Below, in pieces: positions 29,320 to 38,365 of a stretch of 55,947 nucleotides of DNA. A program made the translations under genes and the position numbers. The stretch is from Ignavibacteria bacterium (GTDB lineage: Bacteria; Bacteroidota; Ignavibacteria; Tepidaquicellales; Tepidaquicellaceae): positions 1 to 55,947 of the forward strand of contig VGWA01000005.1 in the NCBI GenBank assembly GCA_016873795.1. The letters are read 5' to 3'. Position 1 is the first letter of the stretch. The number at the start of each line of letters is the position of its first letter. The notes beneath the pieces were generated by a model. It was not told the origin of the DNA, did not search any database, and saw nothing but the letters and a program-made list of their open reading frames with translations.

Positions 29320-30057
29320 ATGTATAATTATAAATTGCTTATTGAATACAAAGGAACAAATTATTTCGGCTGGCAAAAGCAAAAAAACACTGATAAAACC
29401 ATTCAAAATATTATTGAAAGTTCAATTATAAAAATCACAGGCAAGAAAATCAAATTAACCGGAGCAGGGAGAACGGATTCAGGAGTTCATGCTTTAAATC
29501 AGGTTGCCAACTTCAAATCCGAAAACCGACTTGAAAAAAAAAAGTTTTTATATTCTTTAAATTCGATTTTACCGGAAGATATATCAATAAAAAATTTAAT
29601 GATTGCAGGAACCGATTTTCACTCGAGATATTCGGCAATCAGAAGAGAGTACATATATAAAATATCGGCTGACAAAAAAGCTGTAGAAAACCAATTCTAT
29701 TACAAGCTTAATTATGATTTAGATTTCAAAAAAATTGACGAATTTATTAAAATAATAACAGGATATAAAAGTTTTCGTTCTTTATGTAAAAATAAAACCG
29801 ACAAACACAATTTTATGTGTTATCTGTATTTTATTACCTATACTTTCAGGAACAGAAAAAGAGACATGATATTCAAGATATCTGCAAGCAGGTTTTTACA
29901 TTCTATGGTAAGAGGAATAATAGGTTGTCTGGTAGACATCGGAAGAAACAAGCTTGATTTAAAAGATACAACCGACAAATTTTTAAAAGGAGAAAAAATC
30001 AGGACTACATATTTACCATCAAAGGCACTTTTTTTAAATAAAATATATTACAAATAA
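29320..30057 (+). CDS. truA: tRNA pseudouridine(38-40) synthase
   Basis: TruA makes pseudouridine at positions 38-40 in the anticodon arm of many tRNAs. At 245 residues it has the usual length. The catalytic aspartate is Asp53 in GAGRTDSGVHAL. The N-terminal YKLLIEYKGTNYFGWQKQ, the FHSRYSAIRREYIYKI segment and the C-terminal FLHSMVRGIIGCLVDIG are diagnostic. It lies between two paralogous envelope genes on the same strand, with one base to the following ATG, so it is probably co-transcribed with them; no functional link is evident. Confidence 0.95.
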   Translation: MYNYKLLIEYKGTNYFGWQKQKNTDKTIQNIIESSIIKITGKKIKLTGAGRTDSGVHALNQVANFKSENRLEKKKFLYSLNSILPEDISIKNLMIAGTDFHSRYSAIRREYIYKISADKKAVENQFYYKLNYDLDFKKIDEFIKIITGYKSFRSLCKNKTDKHNFMCYLYFITYTFRNRKRDMIFKISASRFLHSMVRGIIGCLVDIGRNKLDLKDTTDKFLKGEKIRTTYLPSKALFLNKIYYK

Positions 30058-30058
30058 T

Positions 30059-30949
30059 ATGAGACATTCCATTTTAACAGCATATATTGTTTTAATTACG
30101 GCAGGTTTAATTTTACTGGCAAACAGCAATTTCTGTTTAGCACAAAATACAAACAAAGACGCAGAACTTGAATTAATTTATAAATCAGTTAAATTCGAAT
30201 ATGACACTATATCGAATGTTATGAAGAAAACCGATAATTACGAGTCGGAAAAATCGCCATATCTCGGGGGAGCTATGTCTTTAGTTATACCGGGAGCCGG
30301 ACAATTTTATGCAAAGGATTACTGGAAAACCGCAATATTTCTTTTAGTCGAAGCAGGATTATGGACAACTTACGGAATATATCAAAAGAAAGGCAATGAC
30401 CAAACGACATCATATCAAAATTACGCAAATTCTAACTGGAACGTCAGGCAATTTGCGGATTGGCTCAAGAGAGAAAATTTTTCGAGCAGCGGAAGCATAG
30501 AGCCAAACACTCCAAACCTCGAAATACTGAGAGCACAGATAAATGTCTGCCTTACGGATCCCGCAAATAATTTTACTCATACTCTTCCCGAATACGGTGC
30601 GCAGCAATATTATGAAGTTATCGGAAAATACCAAACGTTCATTGCAGGCTGGTCAACCGCCGATTTAAATTATGTTACAAGGAACACATACGGAACATAC
30701 AGACTTTCTCAGGTTGATTATTATATGAACGAGAGGCAACTTGCAAACGATTATTATAAAAACGGTGATAAAGCATTATATGTGGTAATATTAAATCACT
30801 TATTAAGTGCTGCCGAAGCAGCATGGAGCATCACCCGGCATAACAAAGAAATATCATTCAAAACGAACTTTGAAGTAAAAAATCTTTATTCGGTAAAACA
30901 CAACCGGTATTCGCTTACACCGTTTGTAAATTTATCGGTAAATTTTTAA
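30059..30949 (+). CDS. Exported DUF5683-like envelope protein (second of two)
   Basis: This 296-residue protein has a signal peptide (about 1-28, ending NFCLAQ). GGAMSLVIPGAGQFYAKDYWKTAIFLLVEAGLWTTYGIY at about 72-110 is the same PGAGxxY double-hydrophobic motif as in the gene at 28491. Between this and a second conserved block near the C-terminus (YVVILNHLLSAAEAAWSIT) lies a polar, Asn/Tyr-rich region. The two proteins share architecture but are quite diverged, so duplication is old. The start is one base after the truA stop. A tRNA pair follows. Function is unknown. Confidence 0.75.
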   Translation: MRHSILTAYIVLITAGLILLANSNFCLAQNTNKDAELELIYKSVKFEYDTISNVMKKTDNYESEKSPYLGGAMSLVIPGAGQFYAKDYWKTAIFLLVEAGLWTTYGIYQKKGNDQTTSYQNYANSNWNVRQFADWLKRENFSSSGSIEPNTPNLEILRAQINVCLTDPANNFTHTLPEYGAQQYYEVIGKYQTFIAGWSTADLNYVTRNTYGTYRLSQVDYYMNERQLANDYYKNGDKALYVVILNHLLSAAEAAWSITRHNKEISFKTNFEVKNLYSVKHNRYSLTPFVNLSVNF

Positions 30950-31024
30950 AAACAATTTATTAAATACTTGTCACTGTATTAAGACTTGAATAATTTCTTT
31001 AGACAGTATATTTTAGGAAAAAAT

Positions 31025-31097
<73 letters not shown>

Positions 31098-31136
31098 CAA
31101 TTCATTTAAGAAAAGAAGATTACCGAAGTTTATTAA

Positions 31137-31210
31137 GGCGTCGTACCCAAGTGGCTTAAGGGAGCAGTCTGCAAAACTGTTATGCATCGGTTCGAATCCG
31201 ATCGACGCCT
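31137..31210 (+). tRNA. tRNA-Cys(GCA)
   Basis: A 74-nt cloverleaf has acceptor GGCGTCG/CGACGCC, anticodon stem GCAGT/ACTGT with loop CTGCAAA (anticodon GCA), T-arm ATCGGTTCGAATCCGAT, and discriminator T, the cysteine identity base. No CCA is encoded. It is transcribed with the preceding tRNA-Gly and ends before a terminator. Confidence 0.96.
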
Positions 31211-31286
31211 CAAGTTTAATTCAAATAATCACCGTAAAACTGTTCGCCACAGCGAATTCCAATCTAACAGACACCTTAAGTATAGC

Positions 31287-31325
31287 AAAGAGCAGCCGGA
31301 ATAATAATCCTGACTGCTCTTTTTA
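31287..31325 (+). terminator. Intrinsic terminator of the tRNA-Gly/tRNA-Cys unit
   Basis: AAAGAGCAG at 31287-31295 pairs with CTGCTCTTT at 31314-31322, with GGA/TCC pairing possible inside the loop, followed by TTTATAAAT. The convergent gap gene ends at 31332, and on the minus strand the same hairpin is flanked by only TTT, so it may work in both directions. Confidence 0.75.
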
Positions 31326-31331
31326 TAAATA

Positions 31332-32366
<1,035 letters not shown>

Positions 32367-32473
32367 TTAAAATTTGTTAATTTTTGATAAAAATAATCAA
32401 TTTTTGAACGAATTTCAACATATTTTGTTCAATTTTAACTAAAAATTAACAATTTTTTAAAATTTTCTTAAAC

Positions 32474-32504
32474 TTGTTTTTTTTTATTTAAATGATTATC
32501 TTTG
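32474..32504 (+). promoter_or_regulatory. Bacteroidota-type promoter of efp
   Basis: CTTG (TTG at 32474-32476), 20 bases, then TATCTTTG (32497-32504) fits the TTTG-N19/21-TAnnTTTG consensus of the Bacteroidota primary sigma factor. Transcription would begin near 32511, leaving a leader of about 23 bases before the ATG at 32534. This argues against the longer frame that starts at 32492. Confidence 0.65.
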
Positions 32505-32533
32505 TTATTATTATTTTAATAATTTCGTACAAT

Positions 32534-33097
32534 ATGGCAACTACTTCCGATTTAAAAGTTGGTATAGCTATAAGATTTAACAATGAATTACATTCGGTTA
32601 TATCGGTTGAGCATCGTACACCGGGCAATCTGAGAGCATTTTATCAGGTAAAGATGAAAAATCTGAAAAACGGAAAGACAATAGAAAACCGTTTCCGTTC
32701 CGGTGAGGAAATAATAATTGAGAGACTGGAACAGAAAAATTATCAATTTCTTTATAAAGACCAGTCGAACTTTTATTTTATGGAAAACGAAACATTCGAC
32801 CAGATACACTTACCGGACGAAGTTATAGGTGACCAAGGAAAATACATGAAAGAAGGTCAGATTGTACAAATTTTATTTAATATGGGAAAACCCGTATTTT
32901 TTGAATTACCCCCCCATGTTATACTCAAGGTAACTTCTGCACCTCCAGGAATAAAAGGTAACACAGCCACTGGTGCCACAAAGCCCGTCACAGTTGAAAC
33001 AGGTACTATCGTAAACGCTCCCCTTTTTATAAATGAAGGAGACGTAATAAAAGTCGATACTCGTACCGGTGAATACATCGAAAGGATGAAAACATAG
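32534..33097 (+). CDS. efp: Translation elongation factor P
   Basis: EF-P relieves ribosome stalling at polyproline stretches. The protein has 187 residues and all three beta-barrel domains: KOW-like N-domain (1-65), central OB domain (about 66-128) and C-terminal OB domain (about 130-187; GNTATGATKPVTVETG and DVIKVDTRTGEYIER). I start at the MATTSDL ATG; the longer frame would add a hydrophobic 14-residue leader overlapping the promoter. The domain I loop reads EHRTPGNLRAF, so the tip residue that is Lys34 in E. coli or the rhamnosylated Arg in others is Asn32 here. The known tip modifications therefore could not apply. accB and accC follow, a common arrangement. Confidence 0.95.
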   Translation: MATTSDLKVGIAIRFNNELHSVISVEHRTPGNLRAFYQVKMKNLKNGKTIENRFRSGEEIIIERLEQKNYQFLYKDQSNFYFMENETFDQIHLPDEVIGDQGKYMKEGQIVQILFNMGKPVFFELPPHVILKVTSAPPGIKGNTATGATKPVTVETGTIVNAPLFINEGDVIKVDTRTGEYIERMKT

Positions 33098-33127
33098 GTA
33101 TTTTAATAAATAAATAAAATAAAAATT

Positions 33128-33610
33128 ATGGATTTAAATTATTTAAAGAAATTAATAAAAATGCTTGATTCAAGCAATTTATCGGAAATTGAAATAGAGG
33201 AGGAAGGTACAAAAATCCGTCTTTCCAAACCGAAGCAAAAAATAGCAACTCAATTACCAACTCAAATAATCACACCGTACCCGTCCATAACAAATATAAA
33301 TCCCCAGCCGGCTGAGATAAAAGAAAAGCCTGAACCTACGACATCAACAGAAGAATTTAATATGTCAAAAATATTTGAAGTAAAGGCACCGATGGTAGGA
33401 ACATTTTACAGATCGCCATCCCCGGAAGCAAAACCATACGTAGACGTCGGTTCAACGGTGAAGGAGGGCACTTTATTATGTATTATCGAAGCAATGAAGT
33501 TAATGAATGAAATCGAGTCAGAGGTCGGAGGAAAAATCGTTAAAATACTGGTTGAAAACGGACAGCCAGTTGAATACAATCAGGTACTTTTTTACATAGA
33601 AAAACCGTAA
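33128..33610 (+). CDS. accB: Biotin carboxyl carrier protein of acetyl-CoA carboxylase
   Basis: AccB carries the carboxylated biotin between AccC and the carboxyltransferase in the first step of fatty acid synthesis. The 160-residue protein has an N-terminal helical part (1-35), a Pro/Thr/Lys-rich linker (about 36-80), and a C-terminal biotinyl domain (about 82-160) with the thumb-like [15 protein letters not shown] segment that is specific for acetyl-CoA carboxylase BCCP. Biotin is attached to Lys124 in EAMKLMNEI. accC begins ten bases downstream. It forms an operon with efp upstream and accC and a fabL-like gene downstream. Confidence 0.96.
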   Translation: MDLNYLKKLIKMLDSSNLSEIEIEEEGTKIRLSKPKQKIATQLPTQIITPYPSITNINPQPAEIKEKPEPTTSTEEFNMSKIFEVKAPMVGTFYRSPSPEAKPYVDVGSTVKEGTLLCIIEAMKLMNEIESEVGGKIVKILVENGQPVEYNQVLFYIEKP

Positions 33611-33620
33611 ATACACAAAT

Positions 33621-34946
33621 ATGTTTAATAAAATACTAATTGCCAACCGAGGCGAAATAGCCCTACGTATAATCAGAACCTGCATGGAAATGGGAATAAA
33701 GACTGTAGCAGTATATTCCACAGCAGATAAAAATGCATTACACGTAAGATTTGCAGACGAAGCAGTTTGTATAGGTCCGCCGGAACCTGAGGAGAGCTAT
33801 TTAAACATACCAAGAATAATAGCGACAGCGGAAATTACAAATGCCGAAGCCATTCATCCGGGAGACGGATATCTTGCCGAAAACGCAGAATTTGCAGAGA
33901 TATGTTTTGATTCAAAATTAGTTTTCATTGGACCGGATCCCACTATGATAAAGTCTACGGAAAACAAATTTCTTTTCAAACAACACATAAAAAACATCGG
34001 TTTGCCCGTTATTCCTGGAAGCGAAGATTACATAAAAAATCATAAAGATGCCGAACAAATTATTGAGCAATTCGGATTTCCTGTTGTATTGAAATCAGCA
34101 TACGGCAGAGAAGGGATGGGGATTTCTATAATACATAGAATTGAAGACCTCGAAAAAGCAATGCAGAATCTAAGAGAAAAATCCCAAAAAATATTCGGCA
34201 ATAATCAAATATATATTGAAAAATTCATTAAAGGTGCCCGACACATAGGAATTCAGATACTCGGTGATAAGTCAGGGAATATAGTACATCTCGGAGAAAG
34301 GGACTGCACTATACAAAGGAATAATAAGAAACTGCTGGAAGAATGTCCTTCACCGTTTCTCGATATTACTTTAAGAGAACAAATGGGAAACGACGCAATT
34401 ATGCTTGCAAAATCAATAAAATACACGGGTGCAGGAACAGTCGAATTTCTGATTGACCCTGATAAAAACTTTTATGTCACTGAAATGAACACACGGCTTC
34501 AGGCAGAACATCCGATTACTGAGGAAGTTTTTCACATAGATATAGTAAAAGAACAAATCCGGATTGCAAACGGCAACAGACTTCTAAAGAAAAAAACAAT
34601 TCCTACCGGACACTCAATTGAGTGTCGTATATTTGCCGAAAGTCCGGATAAAGACAAACTTCCCACCGGGACAATAACGACATATCATCCGCCGGGAGGA
34701 AACGGTATCAGAATTGACTCCAGTTGTTACAGCGGTTTCGTTATTAATCCTCTGAACGAGCCTCTAATCGCAAAAATAATAGTTATAGCCGGTGACAGGG
34801 AAAGTGCAATAAAAAGAATGCTAAGGTCATTAGACGAATTCATAGTTGAAGGAGTAAATACCAACAAATCCATTTTTAAAAAAATACTCACTGACCCGAA
34901 ATTCAAATCATATAATTACGATACAGAATACTTTGAAACTCAATAG
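33621..34946 (+). CDS. accC: Biotin carboxylase subunit of acetyl-CoA carboxylase
   Basis: AccC carboxylates biotin on AccB using bicarbonate and ATP. The 441-residue protein begins with FNKILIANRGEIALRIIRTCMEMGI, the typical N-terminal domain. The ATP-grasp domain includes the glycine-rich loop KSAYGREGMGISI (somewhat divergent from the usual GGGGRGM), the ERDCTIQRNNKKLLEECPSP motif, and EMNTRLQAEHPITE near 290-303. The C-terminal domain contains GHSIECRIFAE. It lies in the efp-accB-accC-fabL-like cluster. The carboxyltransferase genes (accA/accD) are not in the window. The slightly non-consensus glycine loop is the only oddity. Confidence 0.95.
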   Translation: MFNKILIANRGEIALRIIRTCMEMGIKTVAVYSTADKNALHVRFADEAVCIGPPEPEESYLNIPRIIATAEITNAEAIHPGDGYLAENAEFAEICFDSKLVFIGPDPTMIKSTENKFLFKQHIKNIGLPVIPGSEDYIKNHKDAEQIIEQFGFPVVLKSAYGREGMGISIIHRIEDLEKAMQNLREKSQKIFGNNQIYIEKFIKGARHIGIQILGDKSGNIVHLGERDCTIQRNNKKLLEECPSPFLDITLREQMGNDAIMLAKSIKYTGAGTVEFLIDPDKNFYVTEMNTRLQAEHPITEEVFHIDIVKEQIRIANGNRLLKKKTIPTGHSIECRIFAESPDKDKLPTGTITTYHPPGGNGIRIDSSCYSGFVINPLNEPLIAKIIVIAGDRESAIKRMLRSLDEFIVEGVNTNKSIFKKILTDPKFKSYNYDTEYFETQ

Positions 34947-34980
34947 AAAATTGTTTGTTCTACTTCTTAAAATATAATTT

Positions 34981-35775
34981 ATGAAAAACAATTACGCATT
35001 AATACTGGGTGCTTCCAGCGGATTCGGAAAAGCAATATCCCTTGCTCTAAGCAGAGACGGAATAAACATATTAGGCATTCATTTAGACAGAGCAATTACA
35101 ATGCCGGAAGTAAAATGTACAATCAAGGAGATAAAATCAAACGGAGTAGAAGCACATTTTTTCAATATTAATGCCGCTGATCCGATTAAAAGAAAAGAAA
35201 CATTAAACTCGATAGAAAATATTTTTAAAACAAAAATTAACCCGAGAATAAAAGTTTTAGTTCATTCGTTAGCATTCGGAACTTTAAGAAATTTCATCGA
35301 AGAGGAAGTTTCAAAAGCAATCAATCAGAAGCAGCTTGAAATGACAATTGACGTCATGGCAAACAGTTTAGTTTACTGGACTCAGGACATAGTACACAGA
35401 AAATTAATGAAATCAGGCGGTAAGATATATGCCATGACATCTTCCGGAAGCGGACGCGTTATTAATTATTACGGTGCTGTTTCCGCCGCTAAAGCATGTC
35501 TGGAATCTCACATCAGGCAGCTTGCTTTTGAACTTGCCGGTAAAGGAATAACAGTGAATGCGATACTTGCAGGAGTAACGGAAACACCCGCTTTAAAAAA
35601 GATTCCAAACAGTGAAATTATAATGCAAAATGCACTTCGCAGAAATCCACAAAAAAGATTAACGCGACCGGAGGATATTGCGGATTTTATATTAGAGATA
35701 TACAAGAGTGAAACTTCCTGGATGACCGGAAGTATAATACACCTTGACGGCGGCGAGAGTATAACTGAACTATAA
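34981..35775 (+). CDS. SDR-family enoyl-ACP reductase, FabL-like
   Basis: This 264-residue short-chain dehydrogenase is best explained as an enoyl-ACP reductase completing the fatty acid elongation cycle. The cofactor motif is GASSGFGKA at 10-18. The catalytic pair Tyr164 and Lys171 (YYGAVSAAKACLE) has the Y-x6-K spacing of FabI/FabL enzymes instead of the Y-x3-K of ordinary SDRs. The C-terminal segment (ITVNAILAGVTETPALKKIP, then the TGSIIHLDGG end) resembles Bacillus FabL. The position directly after accB-accC supports this pathway. The alternative is an uncharacterised SDR reductase. fmdB follows after 26 bases. Confidence 0.8.
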   Translation: MKNNYALILGASSGFGKAISLALSRDGINILGIHLDRAITMPEVKCTIKEIKSNGVEAHFFNINAADPIKRKETLNSIENIFKTKINPRIKVLVHSLAFGTLRNFIEEEVSKAINQKQLEMTIDVMANSLVYWTQDIVHRKLMKSGGKIYAMTSSGSGRVINYYGAVSAAKACLESHIRQLAFELAGKGITVNAILAGVTETPALKKIPNSEIIMQNALRRNPQKRLTRPEDIADFILEIYKSETSWMTGSIIHLDGGESITEL

Positions 35776-35801
35776 AAATTTTTAAAGAAAAATCAAATAT
35801 T

Positions 35802-36086
35802 ATGCCAACTTACGAATACAAATGCGAAAATTGCGGAAACCAATTCGAGATATATCAATCAATAAAGGACAATCCCTTGAAGCACTGTAAGGAATGCGGA
35901 AAAGATACATTGAAAAGAATAATCAGCAGTTCGGTAGGACTGATATTCAAAGGTACGGGATTTTACTTAACAGATTATAAAAGAAAATCATCATCCGAAA
36001 TTACAAAAAAACAGGAAACAAAAACAGAGTCAAAAAGCAGCGGTGTTTCTAAAGAAAAGAAAGACTCATCTTTTAAAACAAAATAA
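35802..36086 (+). CDS. FmdB-type zinc-ribbon regulatory protein
   Basis: This 94-residue protein has the FmdB/CxxC zinc-ribbon family opening MPTYEYKCENCGNQFE, with the first Cys pair at 8 and 11 and the second pair (KHCKECGK) at about 30-33; RIISSSVGLIFKGTGFYLTDY completes the family pattern. The C-terminus is a Lys/Ser/Glu-rich tail without structure. The family is named after a putative regulator in the formamidase operon, but no general function is known. It ends the efp operon and converges on lptB with an 11-base gap. Confidence 0.88.
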   Translation: MPTYEYKCENCGNQFEIYQSIKDNPLKHCKECGKDTLKRIISSSVGLIFKGTGFYLTDYKRKSSSEITKKQETKTESKSSGVSKEKKDSSFKTK

Positions 36087-36097
36087 CAAATTGAAAG

Positions 36098-36874
36098 TTA
36101 TTTCTTCTTTTGTTGCTTGCTGAGTTCATTTCTCATCTGTACAAGATATCTATCCAGGCTGAAATTTTCACCTAAATACAACTTCTTAACCATTTCATTA
36201 TTTGCCAATTCCATTGCGGTACCGGAACTGAATATTTTTCCGTCAATTAAAATATAGGCTCTATCGACAATGGTCAGAGTTTCATGAACATTATGGTCTG
36301 TAATCAATACACCTATCCCCTTGTTTTTAAGATTGGCAACCATCCTCATTATATCTTCGGAAGCAATCGGGTCAATACCGGCAAATGGTTCATCGAGTAA
36401 AATGAATTTCGGGATTGATGCCAATGCTCTCGCAATTTCCGTCCGTCTCCGTTCGCCGCCTGACAAAATATATCCCTTCGAATCGCTGATTTGCGATATA
36501 TTAAAATCTTTCATAAGCTTTTCGCATCTGTCCTCTCTTTCTTCTTTATCCATATCCATAAACTGCAGGACAGACAATATATTTTCCCTGACTGTTAATT
36601 TTCTGAAAATTGAAGCTTCCTGAGGCAAATAACCAATACCGGCTTTAGCTCTTTTATACATCGGAAACTTTGAAATATTGTCTCCGTCGAGTTCAATTTC
36701 CCCTTCATTAGGTTTTATCATACCGCAAATCATATAAAAGGTAGTAGTTTTTCCTGCTCCATTAGGTCCCAGCAATCCGACTATTTCCCCCTGTTTTATA
36801 GAAAGAGATACATTATTTACTACAACGCGTTTTTTATATTCTTTTGTAAGATTGTATGCTTTTAATTCGCTCAT
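36098..36874 (-). CDS. lptB: Lipopolysaccharide export ABC transporter ATPase
   Basis: LptB powers LPS extraction by LptFG at the inner membrane. At 258 residues it has the usual ABC ATPase parts: Walker A GPNGAGKT at 36-43, Q-loop in YLPQEASIFRKLTV, signature LSGGE at 137-141, Walker B ILLDEP at 158-163 followed by FAGIDPIA, and the switch His in ITDHNVHETL. The sequence GYLPQEASIFRKLTVRENI and FAGIDPIAS are characteristic of LptB rather than branched-chain amino acid transporters. The C-terminal 15 residues are polar. The gene lies 37 bases after pdxJ on the same strand. Its presence implies LPS and hence an outer membrane. Confidence 0.93.
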   Translation of the reverse strand: MSELKAYNLTKEYKKRVVVNNVSLSIKQGEIVGLLGPNGAGKTTTFYMICGMIKPNEGEIELDGDNISKFPMYKRAKAGIGYLPQEASIFRKLTVRENILSVLQFMDMDKEEREDRCEKLMKDFNISQISDSKGYILSGGERRRTEIARALASIPKFILLDEPFAGIDPIASEDIMRMVANLKNKGIGVLITDHNVHETLTIVDRAYILIDGKIFSSGTAMELANNEMVKKLYLGENFSLDRYLVQMRNELSKQQKKK

Positions 36875-36911
36875 ATTATTATCATTTGACAGAATTATAT
36901 TCCCGATACAT

Positions 36912-37622
36912 TTATTCCAGTATTCTCACCATTTCCTCCACGGCTTTATGCAAGCCTACAAAAACAGCTCTTGATATTATCGCATGCCCTATACTAACTT
37001 CTTCGATTTCAGGTATGTTAAATAACGGGAAAACATTATTATAATTTAATCCGTGACCCGCTACAACGACAAGTCCCAATTCCGACGCCATTCTCGCTAT
37101 TGTTCCGATTTTTGATAGTTCATCTATTTGTTCTTTACGAGTCAAAGAGTTAGCAAACTTCCCTGTATGAATTTCGATAATATCTGCTCCGATTTCTACG
37201 GCATCGTCAATTGTTGAGGGTTCGGGGTCAATAAAGACACTCACAAGAATATCTTTCTGCTGTATTTCTTTTATATAATCTTTCAGTCTGCTTTTATCGG
37301 CAGAGATATTTAATCCCCCTTCAGTTGTCAACTCCTGTCTTTTTTCCGGTACAAGCGTAACAAGATCCGGAATTATCTCAAGAGCAATTTTCAGCATTTC
37401 TTCCGTAGCAGCCATTTCCAAATCCAGTTTCGTTTTGACGACCTCTCTTAATAATCTGACATCCCTGTCGTTTATATGTCTTCTATCTTCTCTCAGATGA
37501 CACACAATTCCTTCGGCACCGGCTAATTCACATATTCCAGCCGCAATAACCGGATCCGGTTCAATTTCTCCCCTTGCTTCCCTGATAGTAGCTATATGGT
37601 CAACATTTACTGCTAATTTCAT
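36912..37622 (-). CDS. pdxJ: Pyridoxine 5'-phosphate synthase
   Basis: PdxJ condenses 1-deoxy-D-xylulose 5-phosphate with 3-amino-2-oxopropyl phosphate to give pyridoxine 5'-phosphate, the ring-closing step of the DXP-dependent vitamin B6 pathway. The 236-residue TIM barrel opens with MKLAVNVDHIATIREARG, then has the AEGIVCHLREDRRHINDRDV loop, the VTLVPEKR segment, and VVAGHGLNYNN close to the active site. The C-terminal IGHAIISRAVFVGLHKAVEEM matches the phosphate-binding end. The CPBP-like gene lies 5 bases before it and lptB 37 bases after, all in one direction. Confidence 0.96.
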   Translation of the reverse strand: MKLAVNVDHIATIREARGEIEPDPVIAAGICELAGAEGIVCHLREDRRHINDRDVRLLREVVKTKLDLEMAATEEMLKIALEIIPDLVTLVPEKRQELTTEGGLNISADKSRLKDYIKEIQQKDILVSVFIDPEPSTIDDAVEIGADIIEIHTGKFANSLTRKEQIDELSKIGTIARMASELGLVVVAGHGLNYNNVFPLFNIPEIEEVSIGHAIISRAVFVGLHKAVEEMVRILE

Positions 37623-37627
37623 AAATC

Positions 37628-38365
37628 TTAGAATAATATTTTATAGAAATTGTTTTGATATCTTAATAATGATATAATATCGATGGAAAATACAACAAGC
37701 CAGTGTAAAATCCAGCAATAAATAAACGAATTACTTCTCCACGCCTGAATTCCCAGAATAATTCCTGCAAATATCGAGGCAAAGAGTTCAAGTTCGGGTT
37801 TACCTCTGTGTAAAATAAAAAATGGCAGCATCTGGATAAATATTGCATAATAACCGAATTTTTCTTTCAAGCCGAACAACATATAACCTCTCCAGATAAA
37901 CTCCCAGCCGAGCATATAAATTAAAACACAAAATTCAAAAATTATAAACATCCGGACACTGTTTCTTAATTCCTGTCCTCCCTGCGGATAGGTTTTTGCA
38001 AATTGTTCCGAAGCAGACACAATCCACACAACAATCAGCATAACGATAAAAAAAACAGCCAATGTAATTAATCCGAATTTTACATCACCAAACCGAAAAC
38101 CGAAATCTTTGAGATTTTTTTTGAAAACAAATTTGATTGACAGAACCGGAATCAGAAACATTAAAAGTCCGTCTGCCAAAAACCAGTAAAGATATGCATT
38201 TAAAAAACTTTTACCGAGATGTCTTAAATAAAATGAAGGATTTGTATATGATACTGACAGGAAAATAACAACAGAAACGGAAATAAATATATAAACTGTT
38301 TTGAAGTCTAAGGACTTAATTTCAACAAATAATGATTTTATTTCCTTAGAAAGATATTTTATCAA
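37628..38365 (-). CDS. CPBP/CAAX-protease-like membrane protein with a degenerate motif
   Basis: This 245-residue polytopic membrane protein (about seven hydrophobic segments) resembles the CPBP/Abi family related to Rce1. Motif 1 reads GWEFIWRGYMLFG, so the first Glu of the usual EExxxR is Trp154 while Glu155 and Arg159 are kept. Motif 2 FFILH gives His186. A third conserved region HWLVVFSIDI has His221 but lacks the usual Asn four residues on. It may be a protease with a variant site or a non-proteolytic relative. The start overlaps the YbbR gene end by four bases and pdxJ follows after five bases, so it is embedded in an operon. Confidence 0.75.
   Translation of the reverse strand: MIKYLSKEIKSLFVEIKSLDFKTVYIFISVSVVIFLSVSYTNPSFYLRHLGKSFLNAYLYWFLADGLLMFLIPVLSIKFVFKKNLKDFGFRFGDVKFGLITLAVFFIVMLIVVWIVSASEQFAKTYPQGGQELRNSVRMFIIFEFCVLIYMLGWEFIWRGYMLFGLKEKFGYYAIFIQMLPFFILHRGKPELELFASIFAGIILGIQAWRSNSFIYCWILHWLVVFSIDIISLLRYQNNFYKILF

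Noticed and set aside
32492-32533. Longer N-terminus for EF-P
   Set aside because: It would start inside the TTG-N20-TATCTTTG promoter and add a hydrophobic leader unknown in EF-P.
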